Made by a program: the position numbers and the translations under genes. A DNA stretch of 64,000 bases from Lachnospiraceae bacterium. GTDB taxonomy: Bacteria > Bacillota > Clostridia > Lachnospirales > Lachnospiraceae. The notes below the pieces were generated by a model. It made no database searches, was not told the DNA's origin, and saw only the letters and a list, made by a program, of their open reading frames with translations. Of this stretch, positions 26,035 to 33,850 are shown piece after piece (the stretch's first letter is position 1; every line of letters begins with the position of its first letter). Where the stretch lies: positions 248,001-312,000 of the forward strand of contig CABJAW010000001.1 of NCBI GenBank assembly GCA_902363665.1, in the 5' to 3' direction.

Positions 26035-27045
26035 TTATGACTCTGTTGCGATTTCCGACAATTGTGTAACAAGCTCCTGCGTCATCTTTCTCACTGCCTC
26101 CCGCACCTCCAGAATCTGACGGTCGCAAATATCCTCCACATGAACTCCACCGCTGCACACAACTGTCTTTCCGGTTCGGATGGCTGTCTCCTCAGCAACT
26201 GCTCTGCAGATTTCTTCATCCTTATGTCCAATTCGATTCATGACGGAAGAAGTACTGCTGCGCTTTCCGTTTCCTTTCAGTGAGGCACGCGGCGAGGACA
26301 AAACAACACATCCTATGTGCGGTCTGCTTCCACCCCACAGCAGAATCTGCAGATCATCCCCGATCTGCTGTGCCTGAATACAGAGTGTACCACACGAAAG
26401 CTTTTTATCGATTTTTATCAATGTATCTGTTTCCTGTTTTTCTCCACAGCGGTTTTCCACTTCATTTTGTGGAACTCCAGGTTCTGAAATCCCCCTCCAT
26501 GGTACAAATTTCTCATATTCCAGCTGAAACTGCAGCAGTACTTTTCCGATCACATGATCTACCTGCTCCTCCAGAGTCTTTGCGCCATTATAAAATGTCA
26601 GCATCGGTGGAACAATTGCACAGCCAATAGCTGCTGCCTTTTTCAAATTCTTTAAATGAACTTTTCCAAGCGGCATTTCTCTTGGTACCAGAACTACTTT
26701 TCTTCCCTCCTTCAGACAAACATCAGCTGCCCGCTGAATCAGGTTTTCTGCATAGCCGGATACAATTCCCGACAGTGTTTTCATACTGCAGGGAAGAATG
26801 ATCATTCCATTGGTCACAAACGACCCACTTGCAATTATTGCAGCAAGATCCTCTTCTCTGTAAACATAATCTGCCAGATTGTACAGCTTAGTAATCTCCC
26901 TGTCACATTCCAGATTCCAGGTCAGCCTCGCGCCCTCGCTGACGATCAAATGAATCTCACACTCCTCCTGATATCTGAGCGCTCTCAGTAATATTTCACT
27001 CATCTGTACCCCGGTGGCACCGGTTACTGCTACAATGATCCGCAT
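26035..27045 (-). CDS. Fusion of UbiX-like flavin prenyltransferase (LpdB) with LpdD-like domain
   Basis: A 336-residue protein. Residues 1-185 are a UbiX/LpdB flavin prenyltransferase: VTGATGVQMSEILL (FMN binding), IIASGSFVTNGMIILPCSMKTLSGI, VLVPREMPLGKVHLKNL, PPMLTFYNGAKT. UbiX proteins are about 190 residues and normally stop here. After a ~30-residue linker, residues ~217-325 (CIQAQQIGDDLQILLWGGSR, HIG, GHKDEEI, GGVHVEDICDRQI) resemble LpdD, the small protein of the L. plantarum gallate decarboxylase operon. So lpdB and lpdD appear joined in one gene. It makes prenyl-FMN for gallate decarboxylase LpdC (28749-30311). GAGG lies 8 bp before ATG 27045; promoter and LysR sites are just upstream; the tannase gene follows. 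Confidence 0.85.
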   Translation of the reverse strand: MRIIVAVTGATGVQMSEILLRALRYQEECEIHLIVSEGARLTWNLECDREITKLYNLADYVYREEDLAAIIASGSFVTNGMIILPCSMKTLSGIVSGYAENLIQRAADVCLKEGRKVVLVPREMPLGKVHLKNLKKAAAIGCAIVPPMLTFYNGAKTLEEQVDHVIGKVLLQFQLEYEKFVPWRGISEPGVPQNEVENRCGEKQETDTLIKIDKKLSCGTLCIQAQQIGDDLQILLWGGSRPHIGCVVLSSPRASLKGNGKRSSTSSVMNRIGHKDEEICRAVAEETAIRTGKTVVCSGGVHVEDICDRQILEVREAVRKMTQELVTQLSEIATES

Positions 27046-27091
27046 TTTTCAGTCCTCTTTTCACAGGCTTTCCTTTTTTGTCTCTGTCACC

Positions 27092-27120
27092 AGTATATCT
27101 GCCAGAGTTTTGGAATGCAA
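27092..27120 (-). promoter_or_regulatory. Promoter of the lpdB-lpdD fusion/tannase operon
   Basis: On the minus strand, TTGCAT (27120-27115) and TATACT (27097-27092) are 17 bp apart, with the start near 27085. A dyad overlaps the -35 and another lies about 30 bp further upstream. Confidence 0.75.
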
Positions 27121-27155
27121 TTCCGTTTCCAGAGCGTTCTATTCCGTATTGGAAT
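27112..27155. promoter_or_regulatory. Paired dyads, probable LysR-type regulator binding sites
   Basis: ATTCCGTATTGGAAT at 27141-27155 (ATTCC-N5-GGAAT, containing T-N11-A) is centred about 63 bp before the predicted start. GGAATGCAATTCC at 27112-27124 is centred near -33 over the -35. This is the classic spacing of the recognition and activation sites of LysR regulators. The LysR gene at 27315-28253 is the obvious candidate. Confidence 0.7.
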
Positions 27156-27203
27156 TCTTTTTGAAGTTCCAGGCGCTATCCCTGCCGGACACTTTTATAT
27201 TTC

Positions 27204-27347
27204 TGTAACTGTTCAGAGCCAACCTCCAAAATGCTACGCATTTCGTCGGTGTGGCGTATCCGCCAAATAAAATTTCAAAAACAGGCTTAAAAATGCAAGC
27301 ATTTTCCGCCTGTTTTATGAAATTTTGCCTGGCTCTGAACAGTTACA
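27204..27347. repeat. 144-bp element with 18-bp perfect terminal inverted repeats
   Basis: TGTAACTGTTCAGAGCCA (27204-27221) pairs with its exact reverse complement at 27330-27347. Inside are two further hairpins: AAATGC/GCATTT at 27229-27243, and a long one with AAAACAGGC/GCCTGTTTT and flanking ATTTCA/TGAAAT. It covers the last 10 codons and stop of the LysR gene and could also serve as its terminator. Confidence 0.8.
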
Positions 27348-28253
27348 TATTTCTTTTTTCAGAAATTCCCAGAATACATTTACTGCTGGATTTCCTTTTC
27401 GGCTTTTTCTTCGCACAAATAACAGTCGGCTTTCACACGTTTCTTTCAATGCAATTTTTATAATTCCATCTTCCTTCTTTTCTGGAATTGTCCGATCCAT
27501 CAGAAGTGAAACTCCAAGACCATTCGCCGTCATTGCCAGAATTGTGTCGATTCGCACTCCCTGGTACGCTATATTCGGCTCAAATCCTGCTCTGCGACAC
27601 AGCTTCTGTGCCTTTGAAAACAGCTCTGTCTTTTCATCCAGTAAAAGGAAGGACCGATCTTCAAGCTCTCTCAAAGAAATCTCTGTCCGCTCCGCAAGAG
27701 GATCGTTCTCCGGCAGTACAGCTACAAATCGATCATATGCCACTGTGAGCTTTTCATCACACGCTTTTCCGTTTCTGTTACTGAGCAGTTCTTCCTCCTC
27801 ATCAACCCTCTCTCTTGTATAAATCACATCGCATTTTCCATCTTCAAGATTCTGCTCCAGCTGCCTTTTTTCCGTTTCCATAATCTGTACTCTAATCTGC
27901 GGATACTGTGCTTTGAAACGTGCAATCAGTTCCGGCACATGATACTGTACAAATACCGGAAGCACCTGAATTCGCAGGAGCTGCTCTAATCCGGAGCTTT
28001 GCTCCTCAAGAACCGCTCTCATCTTTTTCTCTTCCTGCAGCAGATTTTTTACATTCGGTAAAATTGCCTTTGCTGCCGGTGTCAGACTGATTTTTCTGTG
28101 TGAACGGTCGATCAGTTCTGCTCCAAGTTCCTTCTCCAGCGCCAGAATCTGTTTTGACACATTGCCCTGTGTTGTAAACATCCGCTCTGCCGTTTCCGAA
28201 TAATTTTCTGTCTCTGCCAGATCAAGCAGAAATTCAAGTTTCCTGAGTTCCAT
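27315..28253 (-). CDS. LysR-family regulator of tannin/gallate degradation (TanR-like)
   Basis: A 312-residue LysR protein: winged helix-turn-helix at 1-60 (MELRKLEFLLDLAETENYSETAERMF, then NVSKQILALEKELGAELIDRS), linker helix, and two-lobed ligand domain (RIQVLPVFVQYHVPELIARFKAQYPQIRV, GVRIDTILAMTANGLGVSLL). In L. plantarum a LysR regulator, TanR, controls tannase and gallate genes; position and the dyads at 27112-27155 suggest the same role here, with gallate or a related phenol as ligand (inference). The last 10 residues, CNCSEPGKIS, are encoded by the right part of the inverted-repeat element at 27204-27347, so the original C-terminus may have been replaced. Confidence 0.85.
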   Translation of the reverse strand: MELRKLEFLLDLAETENYSETAERMFTTQGNVSKQILALEKELGAELIDRSHRKISLTPAAKAILPNVKNLLQEEKKMRAVLEEQSSGLEQLLRIQVLPVFVQYHVPELIARFKAQYPQIRVQIMETEKRQLEQNLEDGKCDVIYTRERVDEEEELLSNRNGKACDEKLTVAYDRFVAVLPENDPLAERTEISLRELEDRSFLLLDEKTELFSKAQKLCRRAGFEPNIAYQGVRIDTILAMTANGLGVSLLMDRTIPEKKEDGIIKIALKETCESRLLFVRRKSRKGNPAVNVFWEFLKKEICNCSEPGKIS

Positions 28254-28260
28254 CCAGGTC

Positions 28261-28378
28261 GTGTCCTCTCTTTCTCTTTCTCTTTCTTTTTCCGTTTTCT
28301 TCTTCCGTTTTCTTCTTTCGTTTTTTTCAGCTTCTTCTTCGGCTTTCTTTTTCAGCTTTCTTTTTTCAACCTATTCCA
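28261..28378. repeat. Polypyrimidine tract in the lysR leader
   Basis: About 110 bases nearly all C/T on the plus strand, made of loose TTTCTCTTTC, TTTTCTTC and TCAGCTT repeats. On the lysR sense strand it is a purine-rich leader directly before the start codon. Confidence 0.7.
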
Positions 28379-28441
28379 TTTAAGAATAATATACCACAGA
28401 TTTCGAATTGCTTGTACCTCTTTCCTGCGCTACACTGTTCC

Positions 28442-28605
28442 TAGAGCGTGTCTGAAAAATCATTTCCGCAATCTGCAAGCCCCACTTTGCAGTATATTTT
28501 GCCCTCATTCGGTTGACGTAGCCCGCTACGCCGCCCTCATTCGGATAAAATCTCCCACAAACTGGGACTCGCAGCTCACGAAAAGCCTTTTTCAGACACG
28601 CTCTA
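28442..28605. mobile_element. MITE-like element with 18-bp perfect inverted repeats and TA ends
   Basis: TAGAGCGTGTCTGAAAAA (28442-28459) is matched exactly in reverse complement at 28588-28605. The outermost bases are TA on both sides, fitting a TA target duplication as made by IS630/mariner-type transposases, with AGAGCGTGTCTGAAAA as the repeat proper. The 128-bp interior has no transposase. The class assignment is inference. Confidence 0.65.
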
Positions 28606-28631
28606 AAGCGATATTCGACTGGAACGTAGAT

Positions 28632-28687
28632 AAGCATTCCCCCACTTCAAGTGCGCGGAGTACTAAGTGGTGGATGGGATGCTTATG
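28632..28687. repeat. Imperfect inverted repeat, possible insertion-sequence end
   Basis: TAAGCATTCCCCCACTT at 28632 pairs imperfectly with AAGTGGTGGATGGGATGCTTA ending at 28687. The sequence resembles the structured right ends of IS200/IS605-type elements, but no transposase or TnpB remnant is clear. Confidence 0.4.
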
Positions 28688-28748
28688 TCAGTGGGAGTTG
28701 AAAGCGGACTTGTCCGCTTTGTTCTATAAAAACTTCAAGGAGGTACTT

Positions 28749-30311
28749 ATGTCTTTTACACCTGATCTCACACACTCACATTCATCAGAATACTCAGCTG
28801 ATTCTTTCTCCAGTACACAATCTGCAGCTTCGGATGATACCGCCGTCTGCGATCTCCGTTCTGCACTCGCGCTTCTGCGTTCCATTCCAGGACAGTTGAT
28901 CGAAACAGATACAGAAACTGATCCGATGGGCGAACTTTCCGGCGTTTACCGCCATGTCGGCGCAGGCGGAACCGTAGCACGTCCGACGAAAGAAGGTCCG
29001 GCCATGCTTTTTTGTAACGTAAAAGGCCACCCGAATGCTCCTGTTGTAATCGGTCTTCTCGCAAGCCGCAGACGAGTCGGATATCTGCTTGGCTGCGATC
29101 CGAAACGACTTGGATTTCTTTTAAAGGAATCCGTTGCACATCCAGTGCCGCCAGTCGTAATTCCAAACGAAAAAGCAAAATGTCAGGAAGTCGTTCATCT
29201 TGCAACTGATCCGGATTTCGATCTCCGCCGTCTTATCCCGGCACCGACCAATACTCCCGAAGATGCCGGTCCTTATATTACGCTCGGTATGTGTTATGCC
29301 AGCAATCCGCAAACCGGCGAATCTGATGTTACAATTCATCGCATGTGCATTCAGTCTCGTGACGAATTGTCAATTTTCCTGCAGCCTGGTGCCCGCCACA
29401 TCGGATATTTTCGTGAGCTTGCGGAAGCAAAGGGGGAATCCCTTCCGATTTCAATCAGTATTGGTGTGGATCCGGCGATTGAAATTGCCTCTTGCTTTGA
29501 ACCACCGACAACTCCGCTTGGATATGATGAGCTGCAAGCAGCCGGTGCGATCCGTCATCACCCAGTCGAACTCGTACAGTGTCTTACTGTTAATGAACGT
29601 GCGATCGCTCATGCGGAATACGTCATCGAAGGGGAAATTCTGCCAAATGTCCGTGTCCGCGAGGATCAAAATTCAAATACCGGAAAAGCCATGCCTGAAT
29701 TCCCCGGCTATTGCGGTCCTGCAAACCAGTCTCTTCCGATCATCAAGGTAAAGGCCGTCACAACACGAAAAAATCCAATCATGCAGACCTGTATCGGGCC
29801 AAGCGAAGAACACGTCTCCATGGCCGGGATTCCTACAGAAGCCAGTATTCTTTCCATGCTGGAAAAAGCCTATCCCGGAAAAGTAAAAAATGTATACTGT
29901 GCTTCACCCGGCGGCGGAAAATATATTGCAGTCATTCAATTCTGCAAAACTGTCCCCTCAGACGAAGGGCGTCAGCGGCAGGCAGCACTTCTGGCCTTCT
30001 CTGCTTTTGCCGAACTCAAGCATGTATTCCTTGTTGATGAAGATGTAGACTGCTTTGATATGAATGATGTGATGTGGGCTATGACGACACGTTTTCAGGC
30101 AGATATCGATCTGATTCCGCTTCCGGGCGTACAGTGCCATCCGCTCGACCCTTCAAACAGCCCAGAATACAATCCCCTCATCCGTACTCATGGAATCGCC
30201 TGCAAAGCCATCTTCGACTGCACCGTCCCGTTCGATCAGAAGGAGCGGTTTGCACGCGCAAAATTTATGGATGTAGATCCACGAAAATGGGTACCGGAAT
30301 CCTTGCTTTGA
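28749..30311 (+). CDS. lpdC: Gallate decarboxylase, UbiD family (LpdC)
   Basis: A UbiD-family prenyl-FMN decarboxylase of 520 residues. Runs I recognise from L. plantarum LpdC: ELSGVYRHVGAGGTVARPT, EGPAMLF, APTNTPEDAGPYIT, SDVTIHRM, the FMN/metal region GKAMPEFPGYCGPAN, IGPSEEHVSMAGIPTEASI, RQRQAALLAFSAFAELK, VDEDVDCFDMNDVMWAM, and a final VPFDQKERFARA. It converts gallate (and probably protocatechuate) to pyrogallol (catechol) and CO2 in the cytoplasm, and needs prenyl-FMN from the LpdB domain at 26035-27045. ATG 28749 has AAGGAGG 5 bp upstream. The first ~35 residues are Ser/Thr-rich and unlike the rest. It is transcribed away from the LysR gene and ended by the terminator at 30473-30517. 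Confidence 0.93.
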   Translation: MSFTPDLTHSHSSEYSADSFSSTQSAASDDTAVCDLRSALALLRSIPGQLIETDTETDPMGELSGVYRHVGAGGTVARPTKEGPAMLFCNVKGHPNAPVVIGLLASRRRVGYLLGCDPKRLGFLLKESVAHPVPPVVIPNEKAKCQEVVHLATDPDFDLRRLIPAPTNTPEDAGPYITLGMCYASNPQTGESDVTIHRMCIQSRDELSIFLQPGARHIGYFRELAEAKGESLPISISIGVDPAIEIASCFEPPTTPLGYDELQAAGAIRHHPVELVQCLTVNERAIAHAEYVIEGEILPNVRVREDQNSNTGKAMPEFPGYCGPANQSLPIIKVKAVTTRKNPIMQTCIGPSEEHVSMAGIPTEASILSMLEKAYPGKVKNVYCASPGGGKYIAVIQFCKTVPSDEGRQRQAALLAFSAFAELKHVFLVDEDVDCFDMNDVMWAMTTRFQADIDLIPLPGVQCHPLDPSNSPEYNPLIRTHGIACKAIFDCTVPFDQKERFARAKFMDVDPRKWVPESLL

Positions 30312-30472
30312 CCCACATCAAACAAGACAAGTTCCATTCTGATCGTGGTTATGAAACATCATAGATGGTACGTACCTGCCTGCAAAATCTCGTAAGAAAT
30401 TCTGTTTATGAGGTGGGTTTCCTCATCTCCCTGCAACCAGCGACATTGATTACGAATATCCAAATTAAAACA

Positions 30473-30517
30473 GGGGGCAGCAGAAATTTTTTCATTTTTC
30501 TGCTGCCCCCGTTTTTT
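30473..30517 (+). terminator. Intrinsic terminator of lpdC
   Basis: GGGGGCAGCAGAAA (30473-30486) pairs with TTTCTGCTGCCCCC (30497-30510), followed by a run of T. Confidence 0.93.
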
Positions 30518-30599
30518 ATATACGTTTCATTAAGTAACTGATCTGCCGACATTCTGTCTTGAACAAGCAATGATGCAAATTGCAAATATCCGCTTTGAC

Positions 30600-31376
30600 T
30601 TACTGATTCGCCTTATAGATCTCCAGCGCGATCTCCGCCATCGTCCGCTCATAAGCCGTCACATCGGTTTCATTTCCGCAGAAACATACAACAAACGGAT
30701 GCTCTGCAAACACAATGCCACAGTCGTGTGTAATACCGCTATCCTCTCCGGTCTTATGTGCGATCGCCGGACCGCCCATCGGTTTGATGTAAAATGGAAT
30801 TTTATGATTCAGACGCTGATTTTTCAGGATCTCAATCATCTTTGCGCTTGCCTTTTCACTGATCAGTGTTCCACGATACATCTTTTCCAGAAGAAGTCCT
30901 GCTTCCTTGGCACTAATGTAATTCTCAAGCCCCTGAGCCGCTTTTTCGGAATCAAACATTTTCCGCTTCAGAACCGTCTTTTCAAAACCAAGCGAGCGAA
31001 TCTGCGCGTTAATTGCATCGATGCCAAGCAGATCGATCATCACGTTCGTCGCCGTGTTGTCGCTTAGAATGATCATCAGCGTAATCAGATCCATAACCGT
31101 CACCTGCACATTATCATGCATGTAGTTGAGGGCTCCGCAGGACGGCACGCAGTCTGCGCGTTTTACCGTAATCATCGCATCCGGGTTCAGTTTTCCTGCT
31201 TCAATTCTCGCGAATGCCTCAGTCATCACAAAAAGTTTGATTACACTGGCCGCCATCAACGGCTGATCTGCCTGATACTCGGCGGTATCCTCACTGTCCA
31301 GGGAACGATAATAAAAACTGATTTTGCCCGGCAGCTTTTTTAATTTCTCAATTGTCTCTTTTTCCCAGTTTTTCAT
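30600..31376 (-). CDS. Beta-lactamase-fold serine hydrolase (class A-like, cytoplasmic)
   Basis: A 258-residue protein with the class A active-site set: SVIK (Ser44, Lys47), SDN (105-107) and HKTG (207-210). No signal peptide is present. The Glu166/ExxLN loop of true class A beta-lactamases is absent; the equivalent segment reads RKMFDSEKAAQGLENYISA, a form found in beta-lactamase-related hydrolases. So drug hydrolysis by deacylation is doubtful, and a role as a peptidase or esterase is possible. AGGAGG lies 8 bp before the ATG. It stands alone, downstream of the ribosomal cluster and convergent with lpdC. Confidence 0.85.
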   Translation of the reverse strand: MKNWEKETIEKLKKLPGKISFYYRSLDSEDTAEYQADQPLMAASVIKLFVMTEAFARIEAGKLNPDAMITVKRADCVPSCGALNYMHDNVQVTVMDLITLMIILSDNTATNVMIDLLGIDAINAQIRSLGFEKTVLKRKMFDSEKAAQGLENYISAKEAGLLLEKMYRGTLISEKASAKMIEILKNQRLNHKIPFYIKPMGGPAIAHKTGEDSGITHDCGIVFAEHPFVVCFCGNETDVTAYERTMAEIALEIYKANQ

Positions 31377-31565
31377 GCTTCTTTCCTCCTTTTTTCACTC
31401 TGCCCAGTTCATTTTTCTAACTAAATGATAATTTTAAGTCAGATATTCCTGTTTCACTCCCATAAACTTTTCAAGATTATGCTTACCACGCTTTCCTTCA
31501 TTGACAGCTCTAACTTTTCCCCGGATACTTCCTGGACAGGTCGATTTTTATCTTCCTACAGAAAA

Positions 31566-31591
31566 CAGGTTCCTGAAATTTCAGGAACCTG
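31566..31591 (-). terminator. Terminator of the ribosomal cluster (after rplQ)
   Basis: CAGGTTCCTGAAATTTCAGGAACCTG is built from CAGGTTCCTGAAA and its exact complement, followed on the minus strand by TTTTCTG. It lies 26 bp past the rplQ stop. Confidence 0.85.
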
Positions 31592-31616
31592 TAAACTTTA
31601 TTCGGTCTTCAATTGA

Positions 31617-32153
31617 TTAAACCAGCTCAAGAACTACTTCCATAGCTCCGTCACCCTTACGCTGACCGATCTTAACGATTCTTGTGTAACCACCGTTACG
31701 ATCTGCGTACTTCGGAGCGATCTCGTCAAACAGCTTTGCTGTCAGATCGATCTCTTTTGTATTTTTCTTCTTGCCTGCTGCTTCCTTCGGAACCTCAGTA
31801 ACCGGGTACAGCACTTTCAGCATCTGACGACGAGCGTGCAGTCTGCTCGGCTGATCCTTCTTGATTTCCTTCTGAACTTCATCGTATACGGTAACTTTCT
31901 TTCCGTCTACTACTTCTTTTACTCTCTTGCCGTCAGCATCTTTACGTGCAACCTTTGCAGTAACGGTAACGGTGTCGAAATTGTCTTTCTCTCTTACTGC
32001 CATTGCAATAAGACCCTCGGCAATTTTACGAACTTCCTTCGCCTTCTGCTCAGTAGTAACGATCTTGCCTCTGTAGATCAGAGCGGTTACCTGGTTTCTG
32101 AGCAGAGCCTTTCTCTGATCAGCTGTTCTGCTGAGTTTTCTATATCCTGCCAT
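31617..32153 (-). CDS. rplQ: 50S ribosomal protein L17
   Basis: A 178-residue L17: [26 protein letters not shown]...[18 protein letters not shown]...[26 protein letters not shown]. It is longer than the ~115-130 residue norm because of a Lys-rich insert in the middle (about residues 62-120, [20 protein letters not shown] region), a form known from clostridia. L17 binds 23S rRNA near the exit tunnel. Last gene of the cluster, 70 bp after rpoA, with a terminator after it. Confidence 0.97.
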   Translation of the reverse strand: MAGYRKLSRTADQRKALLRNQVTALIYRGKIVTTEQKAKEVRKIAEGLIAMAVREKDNFDTVTVTAKVARKDADGKRVKEVVDGKKVTVYDEVQKEIKKDQPSRLHARRQMLKVLYPVTEVPKEAAGKKKNTKEIDLTAKLFDEIAPKYADRNGGYTRIVKIGQRKGDGAMEVVLELV

Positions 32154-32223
32154 TTTAAATTTCCTCCATTTCGGAACGCCTGGACACGCTCTTCGGTCTT
32201 ACTGCCCAGCCGCTGTAGTCCTT

Positions 32224-33189
32224 TTACTGCTGTTCATCGCTCGGATTCAGTGAAAGTCCAAGCTCTTTCAGCTTGCCCAATACTTCCTCAAGGGACTTAC
32301 GACCAAGGTTACGTACCTTCATCATATCCTCAGAAGTTCTGTTGCAAAGCTCTTCTACGGTATTGATGCCTGCACGCTTCAGACAGTTGAAAGAACGAAC
32401 GGAAAGCTCCAGCTCATCGATGTTCATCTCAAGAACTTTTTCCTTCTCGTTGTCTTCCTTCTCGATCATGACTTCTGCAGACTTCGCATTCTCAGAAAGA
32501 TCAATGAAGAGACCTAAATGTGCGCTCAATACTTTTGCTGCAAGGCTGACTGCCTCATCCGGAGCCAGTGTTGCATTTGTGTATACGTCCAGCGTCAGCT
32601 TATCGTAGTCGGTAACCTGACCCACACGGGTATTCTCAATGGTGAGGTTGACACGCTCTACCGGTGTGTAGATTGCATCGACTGCGATCACACCGATCGG
32701 CATATCCGGTGTCTTACCCTTGTCTGCGCTGATGTATCCGCGTCCCTTGGTGATCGTAAGCTCCATGTAGAGCTTGCTGTCTGCACCGCCATTCAGATGT
32801 GCAATAACCTGATCCGGATTCATGATCTCGATATCCTGATCCACCTGAATGTCAGCTGCGGTTACGGTACCTTCGCCTTCAAACTCGATGTATGCGACCT
32901 TTGCCTCATTCGTCTCGCTGTTGTTTTTGATCGCCAGCGATTTGATATTCATAATAATTTCTGTAACGTCTTCTTTTACGCCAGGAATAGAGCTGAACTC
33001 ATGAAGCACGCCCTCGATCTTAACCTGGCTTACAGCAGCACCCGGCAGGGAAGAAAGCATAATTCTTCTCAGGGAATTTCCAAGGGTTGTGCCATAGCCT
33101 CTCTCGAGTGGTTCAACTACAAATCTTCCAAAGCGTTTATCTTCTGACATTTCTGCAATTTCAATTTTTGGTTTGTTGAAATCGAACAC
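32224..33189 (-). CDS. rpoA: DNA-directed RNA polymerase alpha subunit
   Basis: A 321-residue alpha subunit. The N-terminal domain has the dimerisation and beta/beta' contact segments ([46 protein letters not shown]); after an acidic linker ([17 protein letters not shown]) the C-terminal domain ([43 protein letters not shown]) contacts UP-element DNA and activators. Lies between rpsD and rplQ, the standard Gram-positive order. Confidence 0.98.
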   Translation of the reverse strand: MFDFNKPKIEIAEMSEDKRFGRFVVEPLERGYGTTLGNSLRRIMLSSLPGAAVSQVKIEGVLHEFSSIPGVKEDVTEIIMNIKSLAIKNNSETNEAKVAYIEFEGEGTVTAADIQVDQDIEIMNPDQVIAHLNGGADSKLYMELTITKGRGYISADKGKTPDMPIGVIAVDAIYTPVERVNLTIENTRVGQVTDYDKLTLDVYTNATLAPDEAVSLAAKVLSAHLGLFIDLSENAKSAEVMIEKEDNEKEKVLEMNIDELELSVRSFNCLKRAGINTVEELCNRTSEDMMKVRNLGRKSLEEVLGKLKELGLSLNPSDEQQ

Positions 33190-33238
33190 TATTCAGGCCC
33201 TCCTTTGGGTTTGCTTATGGTTGAGGGTGACGTTAAGC

Positions 33239-33832
33239 TTACTTAGAATACAACTCGACGATAAGCACTTCGTTAACCGGAACATCGATTACTTCTCTCT
33301 TCGGAAGTTCTTTTACAGTTCCCTTCAGTGCTTCCTGATCTACTTCTACCCACTCCGGAACCAGTCTTCCTGCGGTTACTTCCAGAATGTCTTTGTATCT
33401 CTGAGAGCCTTTGCACTTCTCTTTGATTTCGATCACATCGCCAGCCTTAATAAGGTAAGACGGGATGTTTACCTGCTTGCCGTTTACAAGAACATGCTTG
33501 TGATCTACGATCTGACGAGCCTCTTTTCTTGTTCTTGCAAGACCCATACGGAATACTACGTTGTCCAGTCTGCTCTCCAGAATGGTCATCAGGTTCTCAC
33601 CTGTCTGTCCCTGCATTCTGTCGGCTTTCTTGTAGTAGTTACGGAACGGCTTCTCAAGTACGCCGTAAATGAATTTCGCTTTCTGCTTTTCACGAAGCTG
33701 AAGGCCATACTCGCTTACCTTACGGTTTGCGCGCTTTAACTCTCTGTTGGATTTTTTATCAATTCCTAAATAAATCGGATCAAGACCAAGTGATCTGCAT
33801 CTCTTCAGAACCGGAACTCTATTTACTGCCAT
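33239..33832 (-). CDS. rpsD: 30S ribosomal protein S4
   Basis: A 197-residue S4: MAVNRVPVLKRCRSLGLDP, the S4 RNA-binding domain (LESRLDNVVFRMGLARTRKEARQIVDHKHVLVNGKQVNIPS) and EVLIVELYSK at the end. It nucleates 30S assembly on 16S rRNA. In many bacteria S4 is the translational repressor of its operon; a structured spacer sits before rpsM at 34712-35048. No Cys cluster, so the zinc-free form. Confidence 0.98.
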   Translation of the reverse strand: MAVNRVPVLKRCRSLGLDPIYLGIDKKSNRELKRANRKVSEYGLQLREKQKAKFIYGVLEKPFRNYYKKADRMQGQTGENLMTILESRLDNVVFRMGLARTRKEARQIVDHKHVLVNGKQVNIPSYLIKAGDVIEIKEKCKGSQRYKDILEVTAGRLVPEWVEVDQEALKGTVKELPKREVIDVPVNEVLIVELYSK

Positions 33833-33850
33833 GTTATTTGACCTCCCTCA

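Larger units (their letters stand above)
28254..28748. other. Divergent lysR-lpdC intergenic region
   Basis: 495 bp between two divergent genes. It holds a pyrimidine tract (28261-28378), a 164-bp inverted-repeat element (28442-28605), an imperfect long hairpin (28632-28687) and a short GCGGA/TCCGC palindrome (28704-28717). The minus-strand open frame across 28380-28637 lacks a ribosome site and is read as chance. No clear lpdC promoter could be fixed. Confidence 0.6.

Noticed and set aside
28380..28637. 85-codon minus-strand frame between lysR and lpdC
   Set aside because: It spans the 18-bp inverted-repeat element from outside to outside, has no ribosome site and no recognisable domain.
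30600..31376. Acquired beta-lactam resistance gene
   Set aside because: No signal peptide and no Glu166 loop; composition is like the neighbouring genes.
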